Shown one piece after another: positions 14,984 to 24,597 of a stretch of 64,000 nt of DNA (positions within the stretch are counted from its first letter, which is position 1; each line of letters opens with the position of its first letter). The DNA comes from Vibrio sp. JPW-9-11-11 (GTDB taxonomy: Bacteria > Pseudomonadota > Gammaproteobacteria > Enterobacterales > Vibrionaceae). The stretch lies in NCBI RefSeq assembly GCF_013369335.1, contig NZ_SZQJ01000004.1, positions 1 to 64,000 on the forward strand, given 5' to 3'. The notes below the pieces were generated by a model that was not told the DNA's origin, searched no databases, and saw nothing but the letters and a program-made list of their open reading frames with translations. Made by a program: the position numbers and the translations under genes.

Positions 14984-14997
14984 GTGCGCCCCCAGAC

Positions 14998-15468
14998 TTA
15001 AAGTTTTGCAGTAATGTTGTCGAGAAGATCTTTGTGCGCATCTTTATCGATACTACGCTCAAGGATTTTCTCAGCACCAGCTAAAGCCAGAGTTGCAACT
15101 TGTTTGCGCAGTTCATCGCGCGCACGGTTGCGTTCAGCTTCTAGTTCCGCTTCAGCTTGAGTAAGGATTTTTTGACGCTCAGATTGCGCTTCCTCACGGG
15201 CTTCATCTAGAATTTGAGCTTTACGCTTGTTTGCTTGCTCGATGATCTCAGTTGCTGTGCGCTTTGCTTCTTTCATTTGAGAAGAAGCATTAGCTTGAGC
15301 TAGATTCAAGTCTTTCTCAGCTCGTTCCGCCGCTTGAAGGCCGTCAGCGATTTTCTTCTGACGCTCTTCGATTGCGTTCATGATCGGCGGCCATACATAC
15401 TTCATGCAGAACCACACAAACATTGCGAACGAGATTGCTTGACCTAGCAGAGTTGCGTTCATATTCAC
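14998..15468 (-). CDS. atpF: ATP synthase b subunit
   Basis: This is the peripheral stalk subunit. The 156-residue protein has one N-terminal membrane helix ([20 protein letters not shown]). A long charged, Ala/Glu/Arg-rich coiled coil follows to the C-terminus. It begins with GTG and reads MNMNATLLG, as in other vibrios. It lies between atpE and atpH. Confidence 0.97.
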   Translation of the reverse strand: MNMNATLLGQAISFAMFVWFCMKYVWPPIMNAIEERQKKIADGLQAAERAEKDLNLAQANASSQMKEAKRTATEIIEQANKRKAQILDEAREEAQSERQKILTQAEAELEAERNRARDELRKQVATLALAGAEKILERSIDKDAHKDLLDNITAKL

Positions 15469-15540
15469 AACAGCTACCCCTCTTTATTGGACTTAGTGTT
15501 AATCAATGACAAACCGATGTTTGTCTATGAAAAGCAAAGA

Positions 15541-15834
<294 letters not shown>

Positions 15835-15842
15835 TTAAAAAA

Positions 15843-16658
<816 letters not shown>

Positions 16659-16663
16659 TCATC

Positions 16664-17053
16664 CTATTTTTTGTTGTTAATGAATAGCGCTGGCGCAAAG
16701 ATGTTAATCCCAAGTACCAGCAAATAGGTTAGTTTCAGGGGAACGAGTTCCACCTGCATATACATGTAAGCAACGGAAAAGAGTGCCACTGTGATGAGAA
16801 TCTTAAGCGCTTCACCCGTGTAGAAGAATGCCGCTACCATTTTGGCAGCTCGAGCTCCTACAAAGAGAAAAGCACACAAGGCAAATACAGCATTAGCGAT
16901 AACAAAAATGCCACCACCAATTAGCGCTGAAACTCCCCATTCAGTATTTACAGCAATCGCCATTCCTGCTGCCACTAACGTAACCGCGCCGATTTCGATC
17001 AACAACAAGCGCTTAGCAAGCTCTCGTCCTGGTCTAGCTAACGCAGCTACCAT
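16664..17053 (-). CDS. atpI: ATP synthase accessory protein I
   Basis: AtpI is a small four-helix membrane protein at the head of the atp operon, thought to help c-ring assembly. The 129-residue protein is hydrophobic, with charged patches at RPGRELAKRLLLIE and GARAAKMVAAFFYTGEALK. It is 8 bp from atpB and is the first gene after the promoter at 17115-17142. Confidence 0.9.
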   Translation of the reverse strand: MVAALARPGRELAKRLLLIEIGAVTLVAAGMAIAVNTEWGVSALIGGGIFVIANAVFALCAFLFVGARAAKMVAAFFYTGEALKILITVALFSVAYMYMQVELVPLKLTYLLVLGINIFAPALFINNKK

Positions 17054-17114
17054 GTATTCGTACCTCGAGTAAAATCCACAGCTTTACTACCTCTGGGCTG
17101 GGAAATTGGCAAAA

Positions 17115-17142
17115 ATTATACGGTCAGAGTGCCTTAATGCAA
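17115..17142 (-). promoter_or_regulatory. Promoter of the atp operon
   Basis: On the minus strand, -35 TTGCAT (17137-17142) and a perfect -10 TATAAT (17115-17120) have a 16-bp spacer. The promoter lies about 60 bp upstream of the atpI start. Confidence 0.7.
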
Positions 17143-17239
17143 TTAAAAGCCCGCAAAAAGTTACAATTTTGTTTACAAACCGACAACTTTCGCACAAAAA
17201 TTGTTTTTTTACATAATTGATTGAGATCAATTATCTCAT

Positions 17240-18121
17240 TTAGCTCTCGAGCTTTGCAATTAGTTGCTCTAATTTGTGAGGCTCATCAAGACTAATCGTC
17301 ACTTTAGACTTTCCGCTAGGGTTACGAACAATAGCAACTTTCCCCCCTAGCATTGCACTCAATTTGTGTGACAATTCTTGTATCTCTGCATCTTGAGGCA
17401 CATTTTTTTCTTCAACAGCGGGTTGTAAACACTTTTTAACCAACTGTTCCGTCTGACGCACTGTTAAATGCTTCTTAGCGACCTGTCGAGCAACCTCAAC
17501 TTGCTGCTCACCTTCTAGTGCCAGAAGCGCTCGTGCATGGCCCATATCGAGCTGGCTGGTAGACACCAAACCTTTTACGTCCCCCTCGAGTTGATTGAGA
17601 CGCAGTAGGTTACTCACTGCGGCGCGCGATTTACCAATCACATCCGCCACCTGTTGATGAGTTAAGCTGAACTCTTCTTGTAAACGATCCAACGCTACCG
17701 CTTCTTCGATCACATTCAGATCTTCACGCTGGATATTTTCGATCAACGCCATCGCGATCGCCGCGCGATCTTCAACATTTTTGATCACGCAAGGGACTTG
17801 CTTTAAGCCTGCTTTGCGCGCCGCACGCCAACGTCGTTCACCAGCGATAATTTCAAACTTGTCGTGTTCGACCTGGCGAACCACGATCGGCTGAATAATG
17901 CCTTGGGATTCAATGGAAGCGGCTAACTCCTCCAAAGCCTCTGGAGACATATCTTTACGTGGTTGATAAACCCCTGACTTAAGGCTATTGATGTTTAGAT
18001 CAGTCAGCTCACCTTCAGAAGATAGCTGTTGACTCTGGAGCGCAGTATGTTGTTTTTCACGCGCTAACGAACTAGTCGAGAGCAGAGCATCGAGCCCTTT
18101 ACCTAAACCACGTTTAGACAT
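17240..18121 (-). CDS. parB: Chromosome partitioning protein ParB
   Basis: ParB is a CTP-dependent DNA clamp that loads at parS and, with ParA, segregates the origin region. The 293-residue protein has GLGKGLDALL at the N-terminus and the ParB/Srx CTPase motif AGERRWRAARKAGL (near 93). The helix-turn-helix LTHQQVADVIGKSRAAVSNLLRL is near 155, and a C-terminal dimerisation domain follows. It lies 24 bp after parA. Confidence 0.96.
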   Translation of the reverse strand: MSKRGLGKGLDALLSTSSLAREKQHTALQSQQLSSEGELTDLNINSLKSGVYQPRKDMSPEALEELAASIESQGIIQPIVVRQVEHDKFEIIAGERRWRAARKAGLKQVPCVIKNVEDRAAIAMALIENIQREDLNVIEEAVALDRLQEEFSLTHQQVADVIGKSRAAVSNLLRLNQLEGDVKGLVSTSQLDMGHARALLALEGEQQVEVARQVAKKHLTVRQTEQLVKKCLQPAVEEKNVPQDAEIQELSHKLSAMLGGKVAIVRNPSGKSKVTISLDEPHKLEQLIAKLES

Positions 18122-18145
18122 GAGACGGGATTCCTTTGGTTATCG

Positions 18146-18919
18146 TTATGCAGGGACTTCTTCGCGGCGAAGCATCTCACCCGCGAGAGCAAGATACGCT
18201 TTTGCGCCCGCTGAGTACTTGTCGTAATACATCGCCGGCTTACCGTGACTAGGCGCTTCGGCCAATCGAACATTACGAGGAATAACGGTGCGATACACCT
18301 TGTTGCCAAAGTGTTTTTTCAATTGATCAGAAACTTCGTTAGACAGTCTGTTGCGAGGGTCGTACATAGTACGTAACAACCCTTCGATTTTTAGATTTTC
18401 GTTAACAACAGCAGCAAGCTTACTGATCGTATCCATCAACGCGGTTAAACCTTCAAGTGCGAAATACTCACACTGCATTGGAACCAACACCGAATCGGCT
18501 GCGGCCATAGCGTTGATTGTAAGAAGGTTTAGAGATGGAGGACAATCGATAAAGATGAAATCATAGTTATCACGAACTGAAGCCAACGCGTGTTTGAGGC
18601 GCACTTCGCGGGCAAACACTTCCATCAGCTTAATTTCCGCCGCCGTCACATCACCGTTTGCGGCAATCAGGTCATAATTCCCCGATGTGGTACGACAAAC
18701 GACATCATCAAAAGCCACATCTTCGACTAAAAGTTCGTATGCCGTGGCATCAACTTGATACTTATCGACGCCACTTGCCATAGTGGCATTGCCTTGTGGG
18801 TCTAAATCAATCACCAAGACCTTACGCTTGGTCGCAGCCATAGAGGCAGCCAAGTTGATACAAGTTGTTGTCTTACCAACCCCGCCTTTCTGGTTGGCGA
18901 TCGCTACGATTTTTCCCAC
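18146..18919 (-). CDS. parA: Chromosome partitioning ATPase ParA
   Basis: This is a Walker-type ATPase that moves ParB-parS complexes over the nucleoid. The 257-residue protein shows the deviant P-loop NQKGGVGKTTTCINLA near residue 9, VIDLDPQGNATM near 38 and FIDCPPSLNLLTINAM near 120. There is no N-terminal DNA-binding extension, which fits the chromosomal type. It lies between rsmG and parB. Confidence 0.97.
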   Translation of the reverse strand: MGKIVAIANQKGGVGKTTTCINLAASMAATKRKVLVIDLDPQGNATMASGVDKYQVDATAYELLVEDVAFDDVVCRTTSGNYDLIAANGDVTAAEIKLMEVFAREVRLKHALASVRDNYDFIFIDCPPSLNLLTINAMAAADSVLVPMQCEYFALEGLTALMDTISKLAAVVNENLKIEGLLRTMYDPRNRLSNEVSDQLKKHFGNKVYRTVIPRNVRLAEAPSHGKPAMYYDKYSAGAKAYLALAGEMLRREEVPA

Positions 18920-18933
18920 AATGAACCTCGCTT

Positions 18934-19566
18934 TTATTCCTTGCGCGATAAGATTACTAGATGACGCTCACCTTCCAATTGAGGAACATTCAAAGCTTTG
19001 ATGTCGGTCACACTACACCATTGAGGCAATTGTTCAATCTCACTCTGTGGTAATTGTCCCTTTAGCGCCAAAAAGCGGCCACTAGACGACTTCGGTAAAT
19101 GGTGACACCACTCGACCATATCGGTCATGGAGGCAAAGGCGCGACTTAGTACACCATCAAACTTGTCTTCAGGTTGATACTCTTCCACTCGGCTTTGGAC
19201 CGGAGTCACATTTTCAATTTTGAGTTCATGCAGAACCTGTTTAATGAAGCGGATGCGTTTGCCCAAACTATCGAGCAACACAAACTGCTTATTAGGATGC
19301 ATGATTGACAACGGAATACCTGGCAACCCAGGGCCAGTCCCCACATCAATAAAGCGCTCACCGTCTAAGTGAGCGCTAACAACGATACTGTCCAAAATAT
19401 GTTTGATCAGCATATCCTGTGGATCGCGAACCGAAGTCAGGTTGTAGGCCTTGTTCCATTTATGCAGCATTTCGACGTAACCCACTAACTGGTCACGTTG
19501 CTTCTCAGAAACCGATAAATCAGTTTGAGCGATAAGAGCGTCAAGTTGACTACGTAGCTCAGACAT
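18934..19566 (-). CDS. rsmG: 16S rRNA m7G527 methyltransferase
   Basis: RsmG methylates N7 of G527 in 16S rRNA using S-adenosylmethionine. The 210-residue protein shows the SAM-binding [20 protein letters not shown] (near 70) and the [13 protein letters not shown] strand. Its ATG overlaps the mnmG stop codon (TAATG), which suggests translational coupling. The mnmG-rsmG-parA-parB order is conserved left of oriC. Confidence 0.97.
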   Translation of the reverse strand: MSELRSQLDALIAQTDLSVSEKQRDQLVGYVEMLHKWNKAYNLTSVRDPQDMLIKHILDSIVVSAHLDGERFIDVGTGPGLPGIPLSIMHPNKQFVLLDSLGKRIRFIKQVLHELKIENVTPVQSRVEEYQPEDKFDGVLSRAFASMTDMVEWCHHLPKSSSGRFLALKGQLPQSEIEQLPQWCSVTDIKALNVPQLEGERHLVILSRKE

Positions 19567-21461
19567 TAAGCTTCCTCACCTTTTTTCAGTAGGCCATGTT
19601 TCTTCAAATGCACTAACAAAATCGAAATCGCAGCCGGCGTAATACCCGAAATTCGTGACGCGATACCCAAGCTTTCGGGCTTCGCTTCCGTCAACTTAGC
19701 CACGACTTCATTCGATAAACCTTTCACTTGGCTATAGTCGAGATCAGCAGGCAGTTTAGTGTGTTCATGACGTAGAGACTTCTCAATTTCGTCTTGCTGA
19801 CGCTTAATGTAGCCTTCGTACTTGACTTGGATCTCGACTTGTTCAGCCGCCTGTTGATCTTCTAGCGCAGGGGCAAAGGCGTCGAGTTCCGTCAACTGTG
19901 CATAAGTGATCTCAGGGCGACGTAGCAGATCTTCACCGCTGGCTTCGCGTGCCATCGGAGTTTTCAGTAGTTGGTTTAGAGCTTCAATCCCGGCCGATTT
20001 AGGATTCATCCAAATCTCTTTTAGGCGCTGACGCTCTTTTTCCATGTTGTCCATTTTTTGGTTAAAGCGCGCCCAACGTTGATCGTCAATCAAACCCAGT
20101 TCACGCGCTTGCTCGGTTAAACGCAAATCTGCATTGTCTTCTCGCAGCAGTAAACGGTACTCGGCACGAGATGTGAACATACGGTAGGGTTCTTTGGTCC
20201 CCATAGTTGACAAGTCATCGATAAGTACGCCCATGTAAGCTTGGTCACGACGAGGACTCCAGCCTTCTTTGCCTTGGCTGTGCAAACTGGCGTTAAGACC
20301 AGCCATCAAACCTTGTGCTGCAGCCTCTTCATATCCCGTCGTACCATTGATCTGTCCGGCAAAGAACAAACCATGAATAAATTTGGTCTCGTAAGTCTGT
20401 TTGAGATCACGAGGGTCGAAGAAGTCGTACTCTATCGCATAACCTGGACGGACAATATGCGCGTTCTCGAACCCTTTCATTGAACGAACGATTTGCACTT
20501 GAACATCAAATGGTAAGCTAGTGGAAATACCATTCGGGTAAAGTTCGTGTGTATTCAAACCCTCAGGCTCGATAAAGATCTGGTGGCTATTTTTATCCGC
20601 AAAGCGCATCACTTTGTCTTCAATTGACGGACAATAGCGCGGACCAATACCTTCAATCACACCGGCATACATTGGGCTACGATCTAGATTATCTCGGATG
20701 ACATCGTGAGTCTGTTCATTTGTGTGAGTGATATAACACGGGATCTGACGTGGATGTTGCTCTCGTTTGCCCATGAATGAAAATACCGGAGCAGGATCGT
20801 CGCCATGCTGGACTTCAAGATGAGTAAAGTCGACGCTGCGAGCATCGATACGTGGCGGTGTTCCCGTTTTTAGACGATCAACTCGAAATGGCAACTCACG
20901 TAGACGATCTGCAAGTGCGATCGATGGTGGATCCCCTGCGCGTCCTCCTGAAGAGCTTTCCATCCCAATGTGGATCTTACCACCAAGAAAAGTGCCTACG
21001 GTCAGTACCACCGCTTTGGCATGAAAACGCAATCCCATTTGAGTAACGACACCTACAGCACGCTCGTTCTCAACGATCAAATCGTCGACCGATTGTTGGA
21101 ACAGAGTCAGGTTAGGGGTGTTCTCTAACGCATGTCGGACATAAGCTTTGTACAGTGCACGGTCAGCTTGTGCTCGAGTGGCTCGAACCGCTGGTCCTTT
21201 TGATGCGTTTAGGGTACGGAATTGAATACCGGCATGATCGATGGCCTGTGCCATTAACCCACCCATAGCATCCACTTCTTTGACTAAATGTCCCTTACCA
21301 ATACCGCCAATAGCTGGGTTGCAGGACATTTGACCCAAAGTATCGATGTTGTGAGTCAGTAGAAGTGTTTTTTGCCCTGTACGAGCAGATGCGAGTGCGG
21401 CTTCCGTTCCTGCGTGACCGCCACCGACAACGATGACGTCAAAGTTTTCGTGATAAAGCAT
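19566..21461 (-). CDS. mnmG: tRNA uridine 5-carboxymethylaminomethyl modification enzyme MnmG
   Basis: MnmG is an FAD protein that, with MnmE, makes cmnm5U34 in tRNA wobble positions. The 631-residue protein starts with the dinucleotide-binding [19 protein letters not shown]. It shows [24 protein letters not shown] with a catalytic cysteine near residue 47, and [19 protein letters not shown] near 375. It is transcribed away from oriC. Its partner MnmE is on the other side of the origin, now 16 kb further away because of the island. Confidence 0.98.
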   Translation of the reverse strand: MLYHENFDVIVVGGGHAGTEAALASARTGQKTLLLTHNIDTLGQMSCNPAIGGIGKGHLVKEVDAMGGLMAQAIDHAGIQFRTLNASKGPAVRATRAQADRALYKAYVRHALENTPNLTLFQQSVDDLIVENERAVGVVTQMGLRFHAKAVVLTVGTFLGGKIHIGMESSSGGRAGDPPSIALADRLRELPFRVDRLKTGTPPRIDARSVDFTHLEVQHGDDPAPVFSFMGKREQHPRQIPCYITHTNEQTHDVIRDNLDRSPMYAGVIEGIGPRYCPSIEDKVMRFADKNSHQIFIEPEGLNTHELYPNGISTSLPFDVQVQIVRSMKGFENAHIVRPGYAIEYDFFDPRDLKQTYETKFIHGLFFAGQINGTTGYEEAAAQGLMAGLNASLHSQGKEGWSPRRDQAYMGVLIDDLSTMGTKEPYRMFTSRAEYRLLLREDNADLRLTEQARELGLIDDQRWARFNQKMDNMEKERQRLKEIWMNPKSAGIEALNQLLKTPMAREASGEDLLRRPEITYAQLTELDAFAPALEDQQAAEQVEIQVKYEGYIKRQQDEIEKSLRHEHTKLPADLDYSQVKGLSNEVVAKLTEAKPESLGIASRISGITPAAISILLVHLKKHGLLKKGEEA

Positions 21462-21579
21462 GAACCGACCTCAGGTATTCAAAACAGAGTTGGATTGAGA
21501 AAAAGAGCGTTATTCTACCCTCTTTCCCAGAGAGAGAAAATGCTTTTGACGCTTTTCATTTAAAGAGCTGACTCGCTTA

Positions 21580-21890
21580 TATATATAAGATCTATATATA
21601 TGATCTTTTATTAGATCTACTATTAGGATCGAGCATTTCTGTGGATAACTAGAAAATGATCAACAAGATCATGGATCTTATTTGGATCATATCATGTGAT
21701 CTTACCTTGATCATGACGAGGATTAACTGGGATCAAAAACGGTAGTTATTCACAGGGGATCAAAGAGGTCTTAGTTGTTATAGGGATAACTATAGGTTAA
21801 CCACCGGATAAATGATGCTTTATCCACAGTTCAATTGATTGAAAATTCAGCAAGCGAACAGAAGGGAGAGTTGGAAACTTATTCACATGA
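21580..21890. other. oriC: Chromosomal replication origin oriC (chromosome 1 type)
   Basis: The gap between mnmG and mioC contains consensus DnaA boxes: TGTGGATAA (21640-21648), TTATTCACA (21746-21754), TTATCCACA (21820-21828) and TTATTCACA (21879-21887). Twelve GATC (Dam/SeqA) sites lie between about 21589 and 21770. The left side is AT-rich with GATCT-containing 13-mer-like repeats next to alternating TATATA, fitting a DNA-unwinding element. Position and content match the enterobacterial and vibrio chromosome 1 origin. Confidence 0.93.
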
Positions 21891-21937
21891 GGGGAAAAAG
21901 AGGTGATGTGGCCAGTCAACTGACCACATCAGTGGTG

Positions 21938-22372
21938 CTAAAACTGTTCAATATGTTCAAGTAACCACTCTTGAGCGGCATCTTCGGGTACATCATGAGA
22001 CAAGACATCAATGGTCAAACAGTCGGTGATTGGGGTGGCACCAATGTCCTCCAGTAGCGCATAAGCGTGCTGGCCTGCTGCGCAAAAAGTGTCGTAGCTC
22101 GAATCACCAATCGCAATTACCGCAAAGCGAACGTTGCTCATACGTGGCGGAGTGCTTTGTAGTTGAGTAATAAAAGGTTGAATGTTATCAGGGTACTCGC
22201 CAGCACCATGGGTGGAGGTGATGATTAACCAAGTGCCATTGTTGTCGATATCCGCCAAATTGGGCTGGTTATGAATGTGAGTTTCAAAGCCCTTGTCTAC
22301 CAGAAGATCACTTAAGTGGTCGCCAACGTATTCAGCGCCTCCGAGTGTACTGCCAGTAATAATGTGGATCAT
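21938..22372 (-). CDS. mioC: Flavodoxin-like protein MioC
   Basis: MioC is an FMN-binding flavodoxin encoded beside oriC; in Escherichia coli it has been linked to biotin synthase activity. The 144-residue protein opens [20 protein letters not shown], with the FMN phosphate loop, and has [13 protein letters not shown] near residue 50 and [14 protein letters not shown] near 85. Transcription runs into oriC. Its upstream side is now truncated: only about 55 bp of original sequence remain before the island boundary at 22427. Confidence 0.93.
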   Translation of the reverse strand: MIHIITGSTLGGAEYVGDHLSDLLVDKGFETHIHNQPNLADIDNNGTWLIITSTHGAGEYPDNIQPFITQLQSTPPRMSNVRFAVIAIGDSSYDTFCAAGQHAYALLEDIGATPITDCLTIDVLSHDVPEDAAQEWLLEHIEQF

Positions 22373-22396
22373 AGCGTTTCCTTTTATGATATGAAA

Positions 22397-22417
22397 AGCG
22401 CGACGTAACGCCGCGCT
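22397..22417 (-). terminator. Ancestral mnmE terminator stranded next to mioC
   Basis: On the minus strand, AGCGCGGCGT-TACG-TCGCGCT folds into a hairpin followed by TTTTC. It lies just beyond the old mnmE stop codon relic (22427-22429). It most likely terminated mnmE before the island separated the two. Confidence 0.6.
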
Positions 22418-22426
22418 GGTGGATAA

Positions 22427-22444
22427 TTATTTGCCAATACAGAA
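22427..22444. repeat. att: Left attachment site (mioC side)
   Basis: The sequence ttatttgccaatacagaa is the complement of the original mnmE 3' end: TTC TGT ATT GGC AAA TAA. It matches the right att copy at 15 of 18 positions. Confidence 0.85.
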
Positions 22445-22482
22445 AGTGAAGTTTCCCATAATAGCTGGCCTCGCGCGACGTC

Positions 22483-22502
22483 TTGGGGACCGATTGGGGA
22501 CC
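22483..22502. repeat. Left arm-type tandem repeat
   Basis: Two copies of TTGGGGACC (22483-22491 and 22494-22502) are spaced by exactly 11 bp, one helical turn. The same tandem pair recurs twice near the integrase start at the right end. These look like arm-type integrase binding sites. Confidence 0.7.
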
Positions 22503-22591
22503 AAATTGCAATTTATGGTCAAATTCTTACTTCCCAAGATGACTTCCATCATAGATCAGGATGGGAAAAGTGGGAATGGTGGGAAACAGGA

Positions 22592-23449
22592 TCAGCTTTC
22601 ACCTTCTTTCTCCTCAGCAACGATAAACAAGAGTGGTTTTCCACTCTCTAGCAGGTAAGGTGCGGTGATCGTCTGTTTACCAAAGTGAATGTTGCCTTTT
22701 GCTATATAGATGAAGATCCAATCGGGCAACTTACTACTAATAGCAGCATAAAGTGCATCAGAAGGGATGTCACTATTCTTGCCTGGCGAAACTCTAAACC
22801 TCTGGTAGTAGACGTGATGGTTGGATTCAAATGCATAACTTTCCTGTCCATCGTTGACGAAAGACGGTGACATCGTTCTTCTCGGTTCGAAAACTTCAGC
22901 GGTGATGTAGCATAGGTTCTGGTTTGTCATACCAGCTTGGTATTTTGGACATTGGTAGTCTGCACTATGGAAGTAGAACTCTATCTTTTGTTCTGAATTG
23001 CCATTCGTGCGCTCATAGTGAATAGATTGTTCTTGAAGCACGGTTTCGATGGCTGCGTTGAAGTGGTAGAGCAACTTTTGCTGTGCGTCTCGAGTGGATG
23101 TCGCTTCTTGTATAGGCATCCAAGCAATAATGCTGTTTCGCGAAGCGGCATCAGGCTGCTCCAGTAATGACGTTAGCAAACCAAGGCCCAGTCCTTCACT
23201 TAACTCAAGTCCCACACCTACTGAAGACGTGAACAACAATGTATTTCCTGCGGCAGCTTTCGCGAGCTTAAATGCTTCAAAGTCTCTCATTGGAATGACT
23301 TTGTCTTCTGTTTGGTAGAGCCCACCTGCATGAGCAATGTTATGAGCAGGGCTGTGGCTGTTGTCATATTGGATAGGCGTTGATGTAGAGGCACATCCAG
23401 TGAGAAAAATTAGTAACGATAACTGAGTGAACCTAGCCTTCGGTTTCAT
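22592..23449 (-). CDS. Predicted lipoprotein of unknown function
   Basis: I do not recognise the family. The start chosen is MKPKARFTQL, with AAAGGAAA about 8 bp upstream; a TTG six codons earlier is possible. The N-terminus is a lipoprotein signal peptide with lipobox LTGC near residue 19. The mature 265-residue part has a short Gly/Leu-rich hydrophobic stretch (GVGLELSEGLGLGLL). It also has four cysteines and a C-terminal mixed region ending in a charged tail. It is the left-most island gene, and its upstream region is the GATC-rich segment 23499-23654. It shares direction with the membrane protein gene at 23653, so both may belong to one module. Confidence 0.7.
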   Translation of the reverse strand: MKPKARFTQLSLLIFLTGCASTSTPIQYDNSHSPAHNIAHAGGLYQTEDKVIPMRDFEAFKLAKAAAGNTLLFTSSVGVGLELSEGLGLGLLTSLLEQPDAASRNSIIAWMPIQEATSTRDAQQKLLYHFNAAIETVLQEQSIHYERTNGNSEQKIEFYFHSADYQCPKYQAGMTNQNLCYITAEVFEPRRTMSPSFVNDGQESYAFESNHHVYYQRFRVSPGKNSDIPSDALYAAISSKLPDWIFIYIAKGNIHFGKQTITAPYLLESGKPLLFIVAEEKEGES

Positions 23450-23498
23450 GAGGAATTTCCTTTTCAAAACAATCTGATTTTGCAGTTATTTATCGGTT

Positions 23499-23654
23499 GA
23501 TCACCAAGTTGACTCATTGTGGATAAGCAGGAGATATCTTTTGATCATTAAACTCATCAGTTATTGTTCGGGGGCTTTTGCTATGGATCGTGGATCATTT
23601 TGTATTTACGATCCTTTCCTGTAGGGACGAGTGTGATCATCACCTACTCAGATC
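23499..23654. promoter_or_regulatory. GATC cluster with a consensus DnaA box inside the island
   Basis: Seven GATC sites occur within 156 bp (23499, 23543, 23586, 23593, 23610, 23635, 23651). A perfect DnaA box TGTGGATAA lies at 23518-23526. It is the 200-bp gap upstream of the lipoprotein gene and resembles a small Dam/SeqA/DnaA-controlled region. Whether it acts as a promoter control region or a replication element is unknown. Confidence 0.5.
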
Positions 23655-24036
23655 AATCATTCTTCCAGCCATAAGCATTACCTGCGATATCAAAGTGCCT
23701 GTTCTTCATCAACAAACCAGTGCTTGGGTTGATGAGGCGAGGCGTTCGCTTGGAGCAAGACGAGTCATTGAGCGGAATGTTCTGTTGGTGCAAATGCCAG
23801 ACATGAACAAAGAAATAGGTGAGGGCGGCGGCAGTGGCGAATAGCCAGTTTATATAAAAGAGTACAAACCAAAATAACAACGCGATGTACTTATTTGTGT
23901 GGATAACAACCAAAGGCTTATGTAGCCAAATAACGCTTGGGATGGCCATCAACATCACTCCCCAGCTCTGATATACAGTCACTAACGCACCAAGACAAAA
24001 AACGCAAAATAGTGCGAACTTTTTTAGTGTTTTCAT
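23653..24036 (-). CDS. Small predicted inner-membrane protein, unknown
   Basis: The start at MKTLKKFALF is chosen because GGAG lies 7 bp upstream; the frame is open further back, but with no ribosome binding site. The 127 residues include about three hydrophobic segments: FALFCVFCLGALVTVY, WGVMLMAIPSVIWL and YIALLFWFVLFYINWLFATAAALTYFFVHVW. A short polar C-terminal tail carries Cys, Asn and His. It is divergent from the Xre regulator at 24130, and the 93-bp gap holds two copies of the CTTAG-N5-CTAAG palindrome. It is therefore probably repressed by that regulator. Family not recognised. Confidence 0.65.
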   Translation of the reverse strand: MKTLKKFALFCVFCLGALVTVYQSWGVMLMAIPSVIWLHKPLVVIHTNKYIALLFWFVLFYINWLFATAAALTYFFVHVWHLHQQNIPLNDSSCSKRTPRLINPSTGLLMKNRHFDIAGNAYGWKND

Positions 24037-24054
24037 CTTAGTCTCCATTTTGTG

Positions 24055-24069
24055 CTTAGTTTTCCTAAG
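24055..24069. promoter_or_regulatory. Candidate Xre operator O1
   Basis: The palindrome CTTAG-TTTTC-CTAAG lies 18 bp upstream of the membrane protein start and covers the -35 position of the rightward promoter whose TATAAT is at 24078-24083. Confidence 0.65.
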
Positions 24070-24088
24070 TATACAGGTATAATTAAAA

Positions 24089-24103
24089 CTTAGAAAATCT
24101 AAG
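24089..24103. promoter_or_regulatory. Candidate Xre operator O2
   Basis: The palindrome CTTAG-AAAAT-CTAAG lies 20 bp from O1 and 26 bp upstream of the regulator start, flanking the TATAAT at 24078-24083 on the other side. Binding at O1 and O2 would close both divergent promoters. Confidence 0.65.
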
Positions 24104-24129
24104 CATCGTAGGTTGATGATGATTCTCAC

Positions 24130-24456
24130 TTGTCTAAAACAAATCCATTTCCACAGCGCCTTAAACAGGCAAGAAATCGCGTTGGTATCAGCCAGAGGGA
24201 GCTTGGTATCCGTTTGGGTATGGACCCAAGTTCAGCGAGTGGCCGTATGAATCATTATGAAAAAGGGCGTCATATGCCCGATATCGGTACGCTACAAAAG
24301 CTTGCTCAGGAGCTTGGTGTGCCTGTTGCATTTTTCTTTTCAGATTCCGACAGCTCAGCGGAACTGGCATGTTTGATTGAAAAGCTCAGTGAAACTAAAA
24401 AGCAGGCGCTTATTGAGCAGATCAGGCAGGAGCTCGATAAGATCGACCAGTCATAA
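24130..24456 (+). CDS. Xre-family helix-turn-helix regulator
   Basis: This is a 108-residue DNA-binding protein. It starts at TTG (no in-frame ATG precedes it), reading MSKTNPFPQRLKQARNRVG. The Xre helix-turn-helix covers residues 9-67 (GISQRELGIRLGMDPSSASGRMNHYEKG... PDIGTLQKLAQELGVPVAFFF). A short C-terminal helix (IEKLSETKKQALIEQIRQEL) probably mediates dimerisation; there is no peptidase domain. Three palindromes of one type surround it: two in its divergent promoter and one upstream of the 28-residue peptide gene that converges on it (2 bp between stop codons). It is likely the local repressor and autoregulated. Confidence 0.85.
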   Translation: MSKTNPFPQRLKQARNRVGISQRELGIRLGMDPSSASGRMNHYEKGRHMPDIGTLQKLAQELGVPVAFFFSDSDSSAELACLIEKLSETKKQALIEQIRQELDKIDQS

Positions 24457-24458
24457 AG

Positions 24459-24545
24459 CTATCGCTGTCGTCCTGAATACCAAAATACCCCACCGACTGC
24501 GGCGACTGTCAGTAATAAACCTCCCAGCCAAATCCAAAGTTCCAT
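24459..24545 (-). CDS. 28-residue single-helix membrane peptide
   Basis: The reading frame MELWIWLGGLLLTVAAVGGV-FWYSGRQR is preceded by a full Shine-Dalgarno GGAGGTG 5 bp from the ATG. The peptide is one hydrophobic helix (residues 3-23) with a basic C-terminal tail (GRQR), so it should insert with the positive end in the cytoplasm. A third CTTAG-N5-CTAAG palindrome lies 36 bp upstream, filling the spacer of a weak promoter (TTCATG-16-TAAATA). It converges on the Xre regulator. It could be a toxic or signalling membrane peptide; function unknown. Confidence 0.6.
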   Translation of the reverse strand: MELWIWLGGLLLTVAAVGGVFWYSGRQR

Positions 24546-24580
24546 ATTCACCTCCTGTAAGTATCTTCTATCTCTATTTA

Positions 24581-24597
24581 GCTTAGCTTTCCTAAGC
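24581..24597. promoter_or_regulatory. Candidate Xre operator O3
   Basis: GCTTAG-CTTTC-CTAAGC is the longest version of the palindrome (6-bp arms). It lies upstream of the 28-residue peptide gene and overlaps the stop codon of the gene at 24592. Confidence 0.65.
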
